Of a DNA stretch of 64,000 nucleotides, positions 40,006 to 51,444 are shown one piece after another. The translations under genes were made by a program, and so were the position numbers. The notes under the pieces were generated by a model. It had not been told where the DNA came from. It was given only the letters and a program-made list of their open reading frames with translations, and did not search any database. Position 1 is the first letter of the stretch. Each line of letters opens with the position of its first letter. The stretch covers positions 28,465,741 to 28,529,740 of the forward strand of contig CM041465.1 in the NCBI GenBank assembly GCA_023213395.1, written 5' to 3'. Source of the DNA: Cycas panzhihuaensis (taxonomy: Eukaryota > Cycadophyta).

Positions 40006-40560
40006 GCTAGTAAGCTTCACGAAAACCTCGAGTTGGGAATGAGGTTTTCATTTCCACAACTTCTTGATCTTCGTTTTGATCCTGAAAAGGATCATGTGAA
40101 ATATTTGGCACGGAGGAAGTTGATGATGCTGGAGAAGATGGGCCAGCCACAGATGTTGGAGAAGATGATCCTTCTACAATGGCTTTGCCTTTGTCAACTT
40201 GGCTGTTCATAAATGATGGTGCTGGATGTGTACACATTGGATTGGAGTCACAGCTTGTATCCTCTGAGGCTCTATTGTCAGATTCCAAGATGTTAAGCAA
40301 CTGTTCAGCATCTCCCCCCCTAAATTTTGGAATCTGGACATTAAATTCAGTAGCATCATTAAATCGGTATGAAGGTATCTTGGAGTCAAGTCTGAGTAAT
40401 TGATCTTCAGTCTCTGCAAAGATAACATCTCTAGTGATGATGATTTTGCGCTCTGAAGGTATAAAAACCTTGTATCCCTTTTTGTCCATAGGGTATCCAA
40501 CAAAGATGCCTTTGATGGCTCTATCTTGGAGCTTATTTCTATGTTCCTACAAAATATGAG
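40006..40560 (-). pseudogene. Copia-3 integrase C-terminus and linker
   Basis: The open stretch 40489-40007 begins MDKKGYKVFIPSERKIIITR and DVIFAE, the standard Copia segment after integrase, followed by a Ser/Pro-rich, acidic linker of about 100 residues (SSSPTSVAGPSSPASSTSS). The linker varies between elements. Confidence 0.83.
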
Positions 40561-41140
40561 CATAACAAGTAGAGCCAAAAATTCTGAAGTGGGAGATAGA
40601 GGGGGTTTGTCCATACCACATTTCATCTGGAGAGGGGCCGAGCTTGAGGGACTAAGGTGTTGATGCAATACATGGAGTCCGGATAGCCTCACCAAAGATA
40701 GATAGGGATATTCTTATATACCAAAGATAGACGAGCCATATTCATGATGGTCCTGTTCATGCGCCTAAGAACTCCATTTCTTGGGGTGTACCGCAATGCT
40801 GGTCTGATGTTTGATTCCATGTTGACGTAGGTACGATTCAAACTCATTAGATGTGTACTCACCACCATTGTCAGTCCTGAGTATTTTGATCTTGAATCCA
40901 GATTCATTTTCCACATGGGCCTTGAGAGCTTGAAACATAGAAAAAGCTTTATCTTTCTTTGCAAGAAAAGTAACCCATACTTTCTTGGTAAAATCATCAA
41001 TGAAAGTAATATAGTACCACTTCTGTTTGATAGAAGGGATGGGCATAGGACTACATATATCTGAGTGTACAAGCTGCAAAGGTTGGCTAGATTTCCACTG
41101 ACTACGAGGAAAGAGTTATCTTTGAGATTTAGCAATAATA
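40561..41140 (-). pseudogene. Copia-3 integrase core (active-site Glu lost)
   Basis: The stretch 41079-40765 reads LVHSDICSPMPIPSIKQKWY (first Asp), YYITFIDDFTKKVWVTFLAK and ILRTDNGGEYTSNEFESYLR (second Asp). After a frame break the third motif reads NGVLRRMNRTIMNMARL; family members have E where the second-last residue before MNRT-R is R here, so the catalytic Glu seems lost. The IN then continues to about 40560. Confidence 0.83.
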
Positions 41141-41690
41141 CATGCTTCACATTTAAAGGGCTTAGAGGGGAACTTAGGCAAACCAGGAAGAGTGTCTTCT
41201 AGTTCTCTTAAGCGATCAATTTTGATATGGCCCATACAAGCATGCTATAGAGCTCCTTGGGACAACTTTTGAGGAGTCAGGGTTGTGGTAAAAATAAATT
41301 CATCATCAACATAGTGGGTTTCAGAGGATGGTGAGCCAGTTAGGCGAAAAAGTTTACCATCAAGAATTCTGGTCATAACCACAGCATTTGAAGGAGGGTG
41401 AATGACACAGAGAGTTTAATTGTTTGCAGTTACACTCAGATCAAATCCACGAGAGACAAGGGTGGACAGGGAGAGTAGATTCTGCTTTAGAGCAGGAATA
41501 TATAAAACATCAACAAGTGTAAAATCTGGAAGGCCTGGGAGTTTCAGACAAACAGTTCTAAGTCCTTCGACTGGCTAAGATGATTTGTCAGCCATGTGTA
41601 CAATACCACGAACTTCAGAGTCAAAATCTTGAAAGAACTGGTGATGACAAGTCATGTGTTGTGTTGCTCCAGTATCCATGATCTACGATG
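41141..41690 (-). pseudogene. Copia-3 protease and GAG-pre-integrase
   Basis: The aspartic protease site at about 41678-41653 reads MDTGATQHMTCHH, an intact DTG triad. It continues with LVDVLYIPALKQNLLSLSTL and LDGKLFRLTG. The pre-integrase zinc region is LWHACMGHIKIDRLREL (about 41255) and CEACIIAK (about 41150). Stops are few (at about 41577, 41416). Confidence 0.84.
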
Positions 41691-42876
41691 AAGTATTTGA
41701 GGTAGCACTATTTGCAACTCCAAGTGGTGAAGGCAAAAGTGAATAAGCAAAGCCATAATGAGCCTCAATATACTTAGTGGATCTATTAACAACATTTGAT
41801 GAAGTGGTCCCAATTATTTAAAGGTGTGCATGAGCAAATTGTGTTCCACCAAAAGCATCTTCAAAAGAAGTATTATCAACATTATGTGCACCATGGCGCT
41901 GTTGATAACTTGGTAGTTTGTTGGTGGCAGTTCTGCAAATTTTGGCATAATGTCCTCTTCTATTACACCTTTGGCACATGATTGTTTAATTTCACCCAAG
42001 TATTGGGCCGGATTGTCTCGACTTGGATCTAGGTCCAGGTTGATTATTTTGGCCTTGGCCTTGAGACTATTTTTGTTGGAATTGAGGAGCTAGTTGACTA
42101 AGAGGACGTTATCCTTGTTGTCTACCTCTTCCTCTTCCATGGGAATTACCACCTCTATGAGAGTATTGACCTTGATTTTTGGTGTAACAAAGATCTTCTT
42201 CCACTTCAAAAGCAGCATCAATTAGATCTGATGTAGTGGCAAAGTTGGTATCAAAGGTCTTATCAAATTCAATGAACTTATCAGCAAGATCCTCAAAGTT
42301 TAGGGTCTTCAAAGTTCCACTGGATTGAAGACTCCCCAATAGATTTTTATAATCTGGGATATGGAGACATGACTGAATCAAGAAAGCCCATGTAATGCAT
42401 TGAGTTTTAAAATCTTTATCAATGGCTTGCTTGATTGGATGAAGGAGATTGATTGTCTCATTTGCATGTCCTTTCAGATTTTCAATTTGTTCATCTTCAA
42501 AGACTAAGTGAACAAATTCTAAGTCTGATTTAGTATCAAAGTTCTTCTTAAGAACTTTAAGAACTTTCCATGCTGTATCATGTATAGCTTCATCAATGAG
42601 ATTATGCAGGGAATAATCAGTGACAAGCAGTATCCCCGCATGATTTTATCATCATCAAGTTCCCATTGGCGTTAGCTATAGCTTGATGGGAGTAGTTGGA
42701 GCACCTCCCCGTCAAGTAGTTGTGGTAGTTGTAGCTGCAATAGGTGGTGTAGGTTGTAAGTGATCTCTCCATAGACCTTCATACTTTGCAGCATTTCTAA
42801 CACCAGTGAACCACATGTCCCAATTTTCTTTCCTTTTTAGAATGCAGTTCACATTTTGCTTGAACTGTGAAGACAT
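41691..42876 (-). pseudogene. Copia-3 gag with RGG box and zinc knuckle
   Basis: The ATG at 42876 starts MSSQFKQNVNCILKRKENWD, a DUF4219-like gag start (MWFTGVRNAAKYEG). The open stretch 42381-42109 holds FEDLADKFIEFDKTFDT and ends with an RGG/RGRGR-rich run (about 42160-42110), an RNA-binding type. An intact zinc knuckle CQRCNRRGHYAKIC follows at about 41976-41937. A stop interrupts the N-terminal part (about 42713). Confidence 0.84.
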
Positions 42877-43040
42877 TGTGTCTTTTTAGAAGGGAAGAAA
42901 TGAACAAGGGACTATAAAAGTGATGGCAATAAATGACCAATCACTATTTACAAATGGGAAATGTAATGAAGTAGTGTAGAAGATGGAAGAAGAAGCGAGA
43001 ATGGTTGCTCAAAGATGAAGGGAGCAACTCAGAGAAAAGT

Positions 43041-43168
43041 CACCAACACTTGTGACAAATATTAACCTGACGTAGTAGGAATATGAGAAGCACTATGATA
43101 AAAATTAGCCACTAACACTTGTGGAAAATATTAACCTGACGCAACAGGAATATGAGAAGCACTATGAT
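43041..43168. repeat. Two-copy 59-bp tandem repeat in the Copia-3 leader
   Basis: Units 43041-43099 and 43110-43168 share CAACACTTGTG, AATATTAACCTGACG and GGAATATGAGAAGCACTAT; they start 69 bp apart and differ at a handful of sites. Confidence 0.8.
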
Positions 43169-43833
43169 TGTGATTACACTATGGATCACTTTTTACAAAT
43201 AAGTAAGTGATCGATATACAAGATTGTAGGCCAATGTAGAAGTTGACATCATTGGGTTTACACAACTTGAAACTCGAATGTAGGATGCGTAATCAACCCA
43301 ATAACCTCTAACTTGTGTCCAACGTGTAGTTGAGGTTGTTGAAGGGATGCCTAGGCTTCTAGTAGAATTAATTTGGCCTTCACCATGATACCCGCAATCG
43401 TGCTTGGTGGTGAAATCCAAGTCACAACGGAGCCCAGGTACTCCCAATCCTCACCCAGTTCACCAATGAGCAGCTATATACCTCCTCTAAAGAGTGGTAT
43501 GTGCATACCCATGGCTATGACGGATATTGGATCGGGTATATTTTAATCTTGTATTAAAGTTTTAGTTTTCCCGATTGGTTATCAGGATGATCCCTGATTG
43601 AGGCACGATGGTATGGCTAACCAAACCTCACCAATATTCCGGTTTAGTCCGTTCCCCAACTTGAAACCCACACCTCCTTTATGGCACGGCATTCTGCCAA
43701 CCAAGGTATCTCAATCTTGGCGAGTATGTGAACAGGTACAAGATGGCGGAAAATAGCGTACGTGATGCGTTCCTTTTAGGAAGAGTGAAAAGATTATCGA
43801 ATTGCATCAAACGTACATTTAACTGAAAATAAT

Positions 43834-43896
43834 GCTTGCTTAGAGTGCTTGCTTGAAGTGCTTGCTTGAAGTGTCTTTGGAGTGCTTGCTTTGGGT
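43834..43896. repeat. 13-bp tandem repeat GCTTGCTT(G/A)(A/G)AGT
   Basis: Five units: GCTTGCTTAGAGT, GCTTGCTTGAAGT twice, a shortened GTCTTTGGAGT, and GCTTGCTTTGGGT. Confidence 0.78.
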
Positions 43897-44075
43897 GATT
43901 TTAGAGTGCTGAAATGCAATGCTAATAAGTGAGTGAGGACACCAGATATTGCTCTAATCCAGGTGTTTTTTTCTCACTTTTACAATGGGCTTTTAAGCGT
44001 TATAAAAAGGAAGAAATTTTCTTCACTTTCTTTTTTCTTTTTTTTTTTGTTAATACAAAAAAAAAAAATACTCCT

Positions 44076-44560
44076 CACTAAATCTGCAATAACTTTCTCC
44101 CACGATATCAAAATGGAGTGCTAATTTTTGTGCTATAAACTAGACTCAGAGCTTCATCTTCAGGAAGTGGAATCAGGTCCAAATGAGTTTTGGAAAGTTT
44201 TTGACAAGCAGTTAGGAAATTATATTTTTCTAGAATTCTTACTAAAAATAACTACTGTTCACTAAAATAGCAATAACTTCCTCATACAACATCCAAATTA
44301 GGTGCTAGTTTTTGCACTGGAAAGTAGACGCAGAGCCCCATCTTTGACAATTAGAATCACTTCAATTGGATCTCTATAGAAGATTTTGCAGACCTGTGAA
44401 ATTTAGTAATCAAATTGTATTTCTGCAAAAATTTTAGCTTGCTAATATCTCATTAACACATTATACCATATGAAATTTCCATCATTTTTTTATCACCAGG
44501 ATCCCAATATGGGCAAGGTGAGAGCATACAATGATAGATATTTTAAATGGCTCAAAATTC
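44076..44560. repeat. Degenerate tandem repeat of about 184 bp
   Basis: The block starting CACTAAAT-CTGCAATAACTT (44076) returns at 44260 (CACTAAAATAGCAATAACTT), each followed by GTGCTA(A/G)TTTTTG, an AACTAGAC(T/G)CAGAGC-like core and a TCATCTT block. A third, weaker copy (AATATCTCATTAACAC, TTTCCATCA) begins at about 44442. Confidence 0.68.
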
Positions 44561-44902
44561 TTTAAAAAAATGGGTAAAAACTCCCCTTACAATCATTCTT
44601 CTAAATCTCGGAAAAATTTCTAAAGATTTCTTGTTAAATGGACAAAAAAGGGAAAAGAAAAAGAAGAATGAGATAGCATGAATGGACAGCAAAGGATTGG
44701 AATCCTTGGACCTTACAACTCCTTATATTATGCTTCCAAACCTGCAAAAGAGAAAGGAAAAGCAAACAATACAAAATATGCTATCATAATAACTTCAAAA
44801 TATTTCTAAATTCACTTTCACAATCTCCTTCACCACATGGATTGTGGGGGAGAAGGAAGTGATGGCTCCATTGCAAGTGCAAGTGGGGAATATGAAGGAA
44901 GC

Positions 44903-44918
44903 AAGCTCTAATACCACA
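44903..44918 (-). other. Copia-3 primer binding site
   Basis: AGCTCTAATACCACA on the plus strand reads TGTGGTATTAGAGCT on the minus strand. The TGGTATTAGAGC core matches initiator tRNA-Met after two spacer bases. Confidence 0.86.
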
Positions 44919-45215
44919 TGAAAAGAGTGGATCTATCCTTCATCTCCATGCACTAAACACAAAGGCAAACATGGGAGCAAGAGAAACTTGAGAGAAAGAA
45001 AGTAGCTCTCACAAAATGGGGAGGTAAGAATGAATCTCCTCCATTGAGCTTTACTTTTATATTAAGAGAGGGAGCATTTGAGTTAGGTGAAATGAAATTA
45101 CACATAATGCACATGAAAGTGCATTTCACTTAAGTGATCTAATTTAAAGTTCACTTAAGACCCTTTTTCGAAATAATCAACTAATGTAATGACCTTATAT
45201 CATTAACCCTTTTCA
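44919..45215 (-). repeat. Copia-3 5' LTR
   Basis: It starts TGAAAAGAGTGG and ends ACCCTTTTCA, 297 bp, the near-identical partner of 37625-37921. Confidence 0.9.
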
Positions 45216-45220
45216 CCTAG
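45216..45220. other. Target-site duplication CCTAG, right copy
   Basis: Partner of 37620-37624. LINE-2 sequence resumes afterwards. Confidence 0.87.
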
Positions 45221-46550
45221 AAGTGGAGATACTTTGTATCATGCCTAACTCAAATCTCTAGCTTGCATTAGTTATTCCCAACCTAATAGATAGAAATAAG
45301 ATTTTAGTAATGGCCTAGAATATTATGGGTATTAGTTTCTCCCACTTTTGTAAATGCATAGAACTAAAACATATAGTTCAACAACATCATCCTCATTTTT
45401 TGGTTCTAATAAAAACTCATATCATTTTTGAAAATAATATGCAATGTATAATATGAAGTATCTAGCTATCAACTCAATGGAAAGTAATTCTTCCAGATCA
45501 ACCCATTAAAGGCCTTTATATTCTATGGAACAATTAATGGAAGATGCTTCAATACATTATAAGCCTATTTCAATATTAACTATATTTGAAAATGGAAAAG
45601 GATCAATTTGTTTGCTAAGTCATTAGGGTTTATACCTTTATTGATGCTCGTGTCAGACCACATTCTACTATTGGGGAGCTTCAGTTTTATGGAATATCTT
45701 AATGATAAAATATATAGAAAATTTAAAAGACATTATCAAAAAGATAATTCATCATTCATTGACATTAAAGATGCTTAGGTCTTTCTGAACTTCCTTGGAA
45801 GGGGCCTTTGAACTTTACATGGACTAATAACCAACACATAAGCAGTCATATAACTAAAAGATAAGACAAAGTCTACATATCAAACTCTCTTAGCCTTCTC
45901 ATTACTTAGTATTAATACATCTTGATAAATGCAATTGTGCTTTCTGATCATATACCCATCAAGATCTAATTTTCCAATGGGGATAATTCATCTAATATTG
46001 GGAAGATAATTTTTAAATTTAACACAAGTTTGCTCAAACTTGAGGACTTTAGGTTTTCCCTTTAAAAATGGTTGGAGGATCTGTTTTTAAATTTAAACCT
46101 TTTAGTTAGGCCTAGTGCTTAGTGAATGATGATTATCAAGGGTTTCAAATCTCACATCAAGTTATTTGGCAAAGAATGTAAATGTTAATTTAAGGAACAA
46201 AGGGAATCAATGTTGATTACCATTCATGACATGTAAAAGGAATTTGAAGAGGGAAAAGGTTTGTCCAATCTCTAATCAATTCTTATTGACTTAAATGACT
46301 AATTTCTCTAAATTCAAAAATAAGAAGTAATAAATGAAGAGCATGGAAACTCCACACTGATTAAAATTTAAAATTCTTCGATCACTATGTTAAAGGTTTA
46401 TAGTAGCAATAGATTTTGAAGTGTCTTCAAGTCTCTCATATGGAGATAATATATTCATGCCATAAAATTCAAGGAGAGATATTCTATCAATTTGATAGAT
46501 TATGGACCACTCAAGTCTTCTCTCTTACTAGGGCCTAAGCCACTGAAATC
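45221..46550 (+). pseudogene. LINE-2 endonuclease-like region (heavily decayed)
   Basis: The start of the plant L1 endonuclease can be traced in ILVMA-NIMGISFSHFCKCI (about 45295-45360) and HHPHFLVLIKTHI. Later pieces fit its end: LPWKGPLNFTWTNNQ (about 45790-45835), then DKVYISNSL and VLSDHIPIKI (about 45940-45970, the SDH motif). Between 46000 and 46550 the ORF2 linker is only faintly visible, with many stops. Confidence 0.65.
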
Positions 46551-47660
46551 ATCCTCTTTAAGGTGAATCCAATACCTAAGGAGTGTTTTAAAAATCTTAA
46601 TGATTCTCTCAGTAAGCTAATCACCAAGGAGGAAATATACAAAATTATAATAAAGCTTCCCAAAAGCAAATATCTCAACCCATATGGAATGCCTATTGAG
46701 CTTCTACTAGCTATTGATTATGATGAGGTACCTCAACGTTTAGTAGATATAGATGAAGAGATTCTTAATATAGGTAAAATACACTTAACAATGAATGCAA
46801 CTATGGTTTCCTTGATTCCAAAACATGATATCCCATTCACCATCCATTAGTGGAGACCCATAAGTATCTATAGTACAATATATAAGTTAATATCCAAAGT
46901 CTTACCAAATTAGCTCAAAGTATTCCTTCCTCAACTTATTAATAAAAATCAAATAATCTTCATAGAAGGTCAATGCATAGCAAATAGTATAACTATGATT
47001 ACTAAGGCTTTTCATATTATATGTATAAAAGGGTAACAAGTAACTCTACTCAAATTAGATATAAACAAATCTTATAACATAATGGAATGGGGCTTTCTTC
47101 TTTCCATTCTTACCTGAAATAACTTACAAAAAAATCATATCATCTAGATCAAAGCCATGATTTTCTCAGTTTCAATGGCTATAAAAATCAATGGCTCAGT
47201 TATTTTCCTTATCTATACTAGCAGAGGAATTTATTAAGGATGCCCCCTATCTCCTTATCTATTCATGATTAACATGGATGATGTCTCTTCTTTACTAGTA
47301 TGGCTCCAGTTAGTGGGTCTTCTATAAGGGGTTTTTATTGATAGAATAGAGGACACAACACACAAGATCTTCATAGATGATATCATTCTGTTAGTCCATC
47401 CTTTGCATCTAGAAATTAGTGTCTAGAGCTAAACTCTTAATTTTTCTGGTCTTGTAGTAGGGATAACAATTAATCAAAGTAAATACAATATCATCTTCAA
47501 TCAAGTAGATACAAAGGCTTAATCCACTTTGGCAACAACTCTTGGAGTCCCAACTACTCCTAAATCCACTATCTTCAAATCCTTAGGCATCCCTATGAGC
47601 CTTTTAAGATTAAAAATTACTAATTAGCATCCCTATATTCTAAAAATTAAGAAGAAGTTA
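46551..47660 (+). pseudogene. LINE-2 reverse transcriptase (heavily decayed)
   Basis: The open stretch 46563-46850 (95 codons) carries NPIPKECFKNLNDSLSKLIT and VSLIPKHDIPFTIH, just ahead of the RT block WRPISIYSTIYKLISKVLPN (about 46852-46910). Further blocks are LLKLDINKSYNIMEWGFLL (about 47046-47100, first Asp), GCPLSPYLFMI (about 47240-47270) and IFIDDIILLVHP (about 47370-47402; the F-x-D-D box). The first 100 codons are the longest intact LINE-2 part. Confidence 0.78.
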
Positions 47661-48722
47661 GACTTATGGCCAACTAGATCTCTTAATGTACCAAATCAAT
47701 ATAGTCTAATAGAATCGACCCTATCCCAAATGCTTAATTATATAATATCCATTGTTTAAGGCCCCAAAGTAGCACTCTTAGCAATATAAAGTTTATTCAC
47801 AAGATTCCTCTAGAAACCTTGGTTAACCAAAGCAAAGATATTTTACCCAGTGAACTATCTTTGAACTAGTGATAAAGATTAACCCTTAACTTAAAACTTT
47901 TACTCGTATATATTACTAATAGACTTAACTTTTTCATATGACAAGTGACCTTATTGTTGCTTCAAAGGACTTAAAGAATGAGAAAAGGCACAAGTTCCTT
48001 CTCAAGGGTCAAGTTTTTGATAGAATTCTACTATCTCTTACATAGTCAACAATATTATCATGTCATGATATGGTGGAAGCTAACTCAACCTAAATATAAT
48101 ATGCTTCATTGGAGAATTCTACAAAAGGCCTTCATCTTTTAAGACATGTAAGATCAGTGGAATATTAGTTATTAATCTTCTTGCCCAATGTGTGGTGCTC
48201 ATAATGATAGCTTCAATCATATTTGGTGGCACTACCCTCCAGTTTAGGAAATTTGGTATACCATCTTTTAGATTTTTAATCTAGACTAAGGCTTCACCAA
48301 AATCCAAGATAGCCACTTATTTTTTTATTCTTAGCTAAATAAAGGAAGTTGGGCAATAACTTATACTTAGTTTATGAGTCATTGTTATTTGATAGACCTC
48401 TAACATCTTCTTATCAAGACCAATATTCACAAAATTTGGAAAATTCATACCACAACTTATTTCCAAAATGTTATCCATTTCTTTAGTCAATCTTTTGGTC
48501 ATATAAGGAAGAAATCCTATTATAGCTATTCCATAATCTTTGCTTTATTTCTCTCTACAAAAATCTCAAGAAAAACCTTAATATTAATACTACTATTTTG
48601 AGTGTGTTACATGTAAAAGACCAAGTGTGTAGATCTTCATGACCAATGGGGGGATCTTCTGCTACTTGTATTACTTTTAAATTTATATTTTAATGATATG
48701 TATTTTTTCCTTAAAACAAAAG
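47661..48722 (+). pseudogene. LINE-2 C-terminal region and 3' end
   Basis: A zf-RVT-like stretch reads WWKLTQPKYNMLHWRILQKA (about 48072-48130) and SCPMCGAHNDSFNHIWWHYP (about 48180-48240), with the CxxC and H-x-x-x-x-C-like spacing. Text such as TATATTTTAATGATATGTATTTTTTCC followed by AAAACAAAA at about 48680-48722 looks like the LINE 3' end. I do not see an RNase H, unlike LINE-1. Confidence 0.6.
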
Positions 48723-49618
48723 TTGGATTTAGCTACAAGATAACTTTCATATAAAATATAATTATTCTTGGTGGAAAGAGATGTAAAAAAGTAAACAAAA
48801 TAAAAAAGAGGCTCATCAAATATTATAGCATTTCAATCACAACATAGGAAAAGCTATTATCCTTATTCTAGAAAGTTAGTTAGAAGATACTTATGAGAAA
48901 TAGTAAGAGAATGATAAGAGAGAAAAGGAATATAAGGGGAAAGTAAAACAAGATATCTATAATCCCATACTACAAGATACAGTCAAGAAAAAGTAAGAGC
49001 TCATTTCACCAAAAGGTTAAGAAAAAATAACATATAAAAGTTGGACCTTATCGCCACCCATACTATCAAAAGACTCAATATGTAAATATTTAATATTTAA
49101 GAAATTCATGGACTAAGTACTCTAAGTAGACATAAAGTTCAAGCTTAAGGATTCAAATCAAAGATATTCAAGGCTATTTAAGACCTAATTAGGATGGATA
49201 AATACTCATCCCATATATAATTTTTCTAAAGACCTTCTTCAAACTTATAAATTGCTTTCTTCTTGTATTTCAGGTGTGAAGTGATTCAAGAAAATAGGGC
49301 ATGTAATGGGCCTAAGAACAACTATAAGTGGACACAATATATAAGGAAGAGGTAAGACCTTAAAACACATAGATCTTAGATTTAATTAAGAATATAATTG
49401 CGTACAAAAAAAATGCCAAACAGAGCATTATCATAAGTAGGAAGAAGATATATATGGGTTGTTTCAAGAAGATAAACTAAAGGAAAATCTAAAGCATATG
49501 ATACTTTGGCCTTATTAAGGGGAGAATGAATACTTTCATAAGGAAATACATGATCATACTTTAAATAATAAGGTTACAATACTTCATAGATGAAGTATTA
49601 TTTGAAGGAGGGATGGAT
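48723..49618 (+). other. AT-rich interval, probable end of an old element
   Basis: No domain is recognisable. Near 49540-49618 the sequence becomes purine-rich (GAAGGAGGGATGGAT) directly before the LTR-like block at 49619, as the 3' end of a plus-strand LTR element would. Confidence 0.4.
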
Positions 49619-49950
49619 TGCAAGGATCCCAATTTATTAAGGAGAACTTTGTATTTTATTATAAGTTAATTTTATTAGGAAGTTAGTATTTTATTTTATT
49701 ATTAATATTATTATTGAAGTCAAATTTTTAATAAGAAGCCATATTAGGACCGACTAATAGGGGAGACCTCCATTTCATTATGTAAGTTTTATTTTTGGGT
49801 TATCTTAGTTTTATTTAGCACTTGGTGCTAAAGGCAATTTTGCCTATTTAGTTTTCATTCTAATTTCTTTTTATATTTAGGGAAGTAGATATAATTTATG
49901 ATCACTTTAAATTCATGGCCTTTGACCATGAAAAAACCCTAACTACTATC
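49619..49950 (+). repeat. LTR-like sequence, right copy
   Basis: It starts TGCAAGGATCCC after a polypurine-like tract and aligns with 2567-2840 in the same orientation (see that entry). If both belong to one element, that element spans most of the window and hosts most of the nest; that is speculative. The 3' end is not clear. Confidence 0.42.
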
Positions 49951-50280
49951 CTCCACAGTTAGGAAATAAACTTAGAGCAAAAAAGCCCCTAAATCTTATT
50001 TTTTTAAAATTTTTAGTAAGTTCTTAAAAATACTCTAAATGGCATAAAAATTGAACCATGGGTAGTTAAATATCTAATAAACTTTATATGAACACTAATA
50101 AAATAAAATAAATCTCCTTATTAAGAGATGTAATACCTTAATTTCTTTTTTAAAGTGATAGATAATCATTAGTTTCAATTTTGGGTAAGTATATAATCCT
50201 AGATGGTTTTAAGAAGTAAAAGAACGAAGTCAAAATCCATAGAGTAAATTATGATAGTTGTTTACAGATCTAACTCCTCT
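49951..50280 (-). other. Possible 3' LTR region of Gypsy-3
   Basis: This AT-rich stretch lies where the 3' end of the minus-strand Gypsy-3 should be. TTGTTTACA then GATCTAACTCCTC near 50260-50285 could be an LTR start (minus-strand TGTAAACAA) preceded by a short purine tract. No second copy is in the window, so this cannot be tested here. Confidence 0.3.
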
Positions 50281-51444
50281 AAAAAAAGGGCTAAAATATA
50301 TACCTAAATCAAAAGTTATGGTTATGGGAGGGTGAATCTATAAACTTATGATTTGCAAATGCTCTTACATCATCCTCCTTTGCTTGAAAAGAACTCAACT
50401 CCTATGAGTTGTTGTCCTAGAACTTCCACCACTTATTTATATGATTTTCTTTAAATCAATTTTAGAAATTTAAGTATTATCCTCATATTGTAATCCCTTC
50501 TGCTGAACCAAATACCTATGATAACTACCATATCTTATGTGATTTATCTTCTTGTCTAATACCAACTCAATTTCTTCCCTCTTCTTTCTAGGTATTTATT
50601 ATCTTTAATTCGCCTCTTCTATTTTATATTCGGCCTCATCTTTGCCTTCATAAAAAGAATATATATCAAAAACATTAAAAATAGGTGAAATATAAATGTC
50701 ATAGGGTAACTTTACCTCATAAGCATTGTCGTGGATTTTATTCACAATCTTATAAGGAACTATCTTCTTATATTTTAATTTATTATATATGCCTTGAGGA
50801 AATTTATCTTTTCTCAAGTATACTATCACCAAATCCCCCTATACAAATACCTTATTTGTCCTACTAAGATTTACTTTTACCTTATATTGATCATTACTAT
50901 CTTGTAACTTTCTCCTCACCTCATCATTCACCTATTATATGTGTTTGAAAAAAGATTTTATATCATCATTGATCTTATCTTTAATGGGTAACTTGGTTAA
51001 ACATAATATGTCCTTTGGTTTTCTACTATATACAATATAGAATAGTGACTTACCAAAAGATTTTCTTCGTATAATTATTATAAGTAAATTTAGCATATGT
51101 TAGTTCGAAATCCCATTGCTTGGGCTTCTCTATAGTAATATACATTAATAGATTTTCTAAACTCCTATTCATTACTTTTATTTACCCATCAACTTGTAGG
51201 TGGTATGTATTATTAAATTGTAGCTTGATTCCTAGCTTCTTCTATAAGATTTTCTATAAATGACTTAGAAATTTAACATCCCTATCCCAAATGATGGTTT
51301 TTGGCACCCCATGTAACCTAACAACCTCCATGAAAAATAGATTTGTTATTTTAGTTATATCTCTAGTATTTTTACATGTGATAAAATGAGTTATTTTTAA
51401 AAACCTATCAATTATTGGGATAATGCCTAATGATCCTATGCTAA
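50281..51444 (-). pseudogene. Gypsy-3 integrase, C-terminal half
   Basis: On the minus strand, 51451-51254 reads IIDRFLKITHFITCKNTRDI, LFFMEVVRLHGVPKTI and WDRDVKFLSHL (integrase core, second catalytic Asp), followed by broken sequence. The stretch 50832-50605 reads MVIVYLRKDKFPQGIYNKLK and NDNAYEVKLPYDIYISPIFN-like text, the Ty3 integrase C-terminal domain (HDNAYEVKL). Near 50430-50340 a tail with a Gly-rich end follows. The upstream half is at 62887-64000; the reading breaks at 51444 where Copia-4 begins. Confidence 0.8.

Larger units (their letters stand above)
42877..44902 (-). other. Copia-3 untranslated leader
   Basis: About 2 kb without element coding sequence. It contains three kinds of tandem repeat (listed separately) and an A/T-homopolymer stretch at about 44021-44069. 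The 84-codon minus-strand frame 43447-43193 has no recognisable domain. Confidence 0.72.
37625..45215 (-). mobile_element. Copia-3: full-length minus-strand Ty1/Copia element
   Basis: It measures 7,591 bp. The 297-bp LTRs (37625-37921, 44919-45215) differ at about six positions by eye, all transitions, and a CCTAG TSD flanks it. The body has a 2-kb leader, gag with RGG box and intact zinc knuckle, protease, integrase, RT and RNase H. It is the youngest full-length LTR element here by LTR divergence. Frameshifts and some stops suggest it is already inactive. Confidence 0.92.
33040..48722 (+). mobile_element. LINE-2: old plant L1-type LINE split by two LTR elements
   Basis: Removing the insertions at 34040-37133 and 37625-45215 leaves a continuous decayed LINE: ORF1-like sequence (33040-34039 and 37139-37624), an endonuclease-like region, an RT and a C-terminal zinc-binding region up to about 48722, where the text ends TTTTTTCCTTAAAACAAAA. 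The 5' end is not defined, and a TSD cannot be identified. It is heavily mutated and clearly older than the elements within it. Confidence 0.68.

Noticed and set aside
40179-40695. Additional frames opposite or beside the Copia-3 linker (40179-40403, 40207-40695, 40689-41150)
   Set aside because: They overlap the recognised integrase and linker frame and show no family motif; they are open by base composition.
51440-51444. GCTAA at the left of Copia-4 as a TSD with the bases after Copia-5
   Set aside because: The bases after 62886 are ATCAA, matching at only two of five positions, so no duplication can be claimed.
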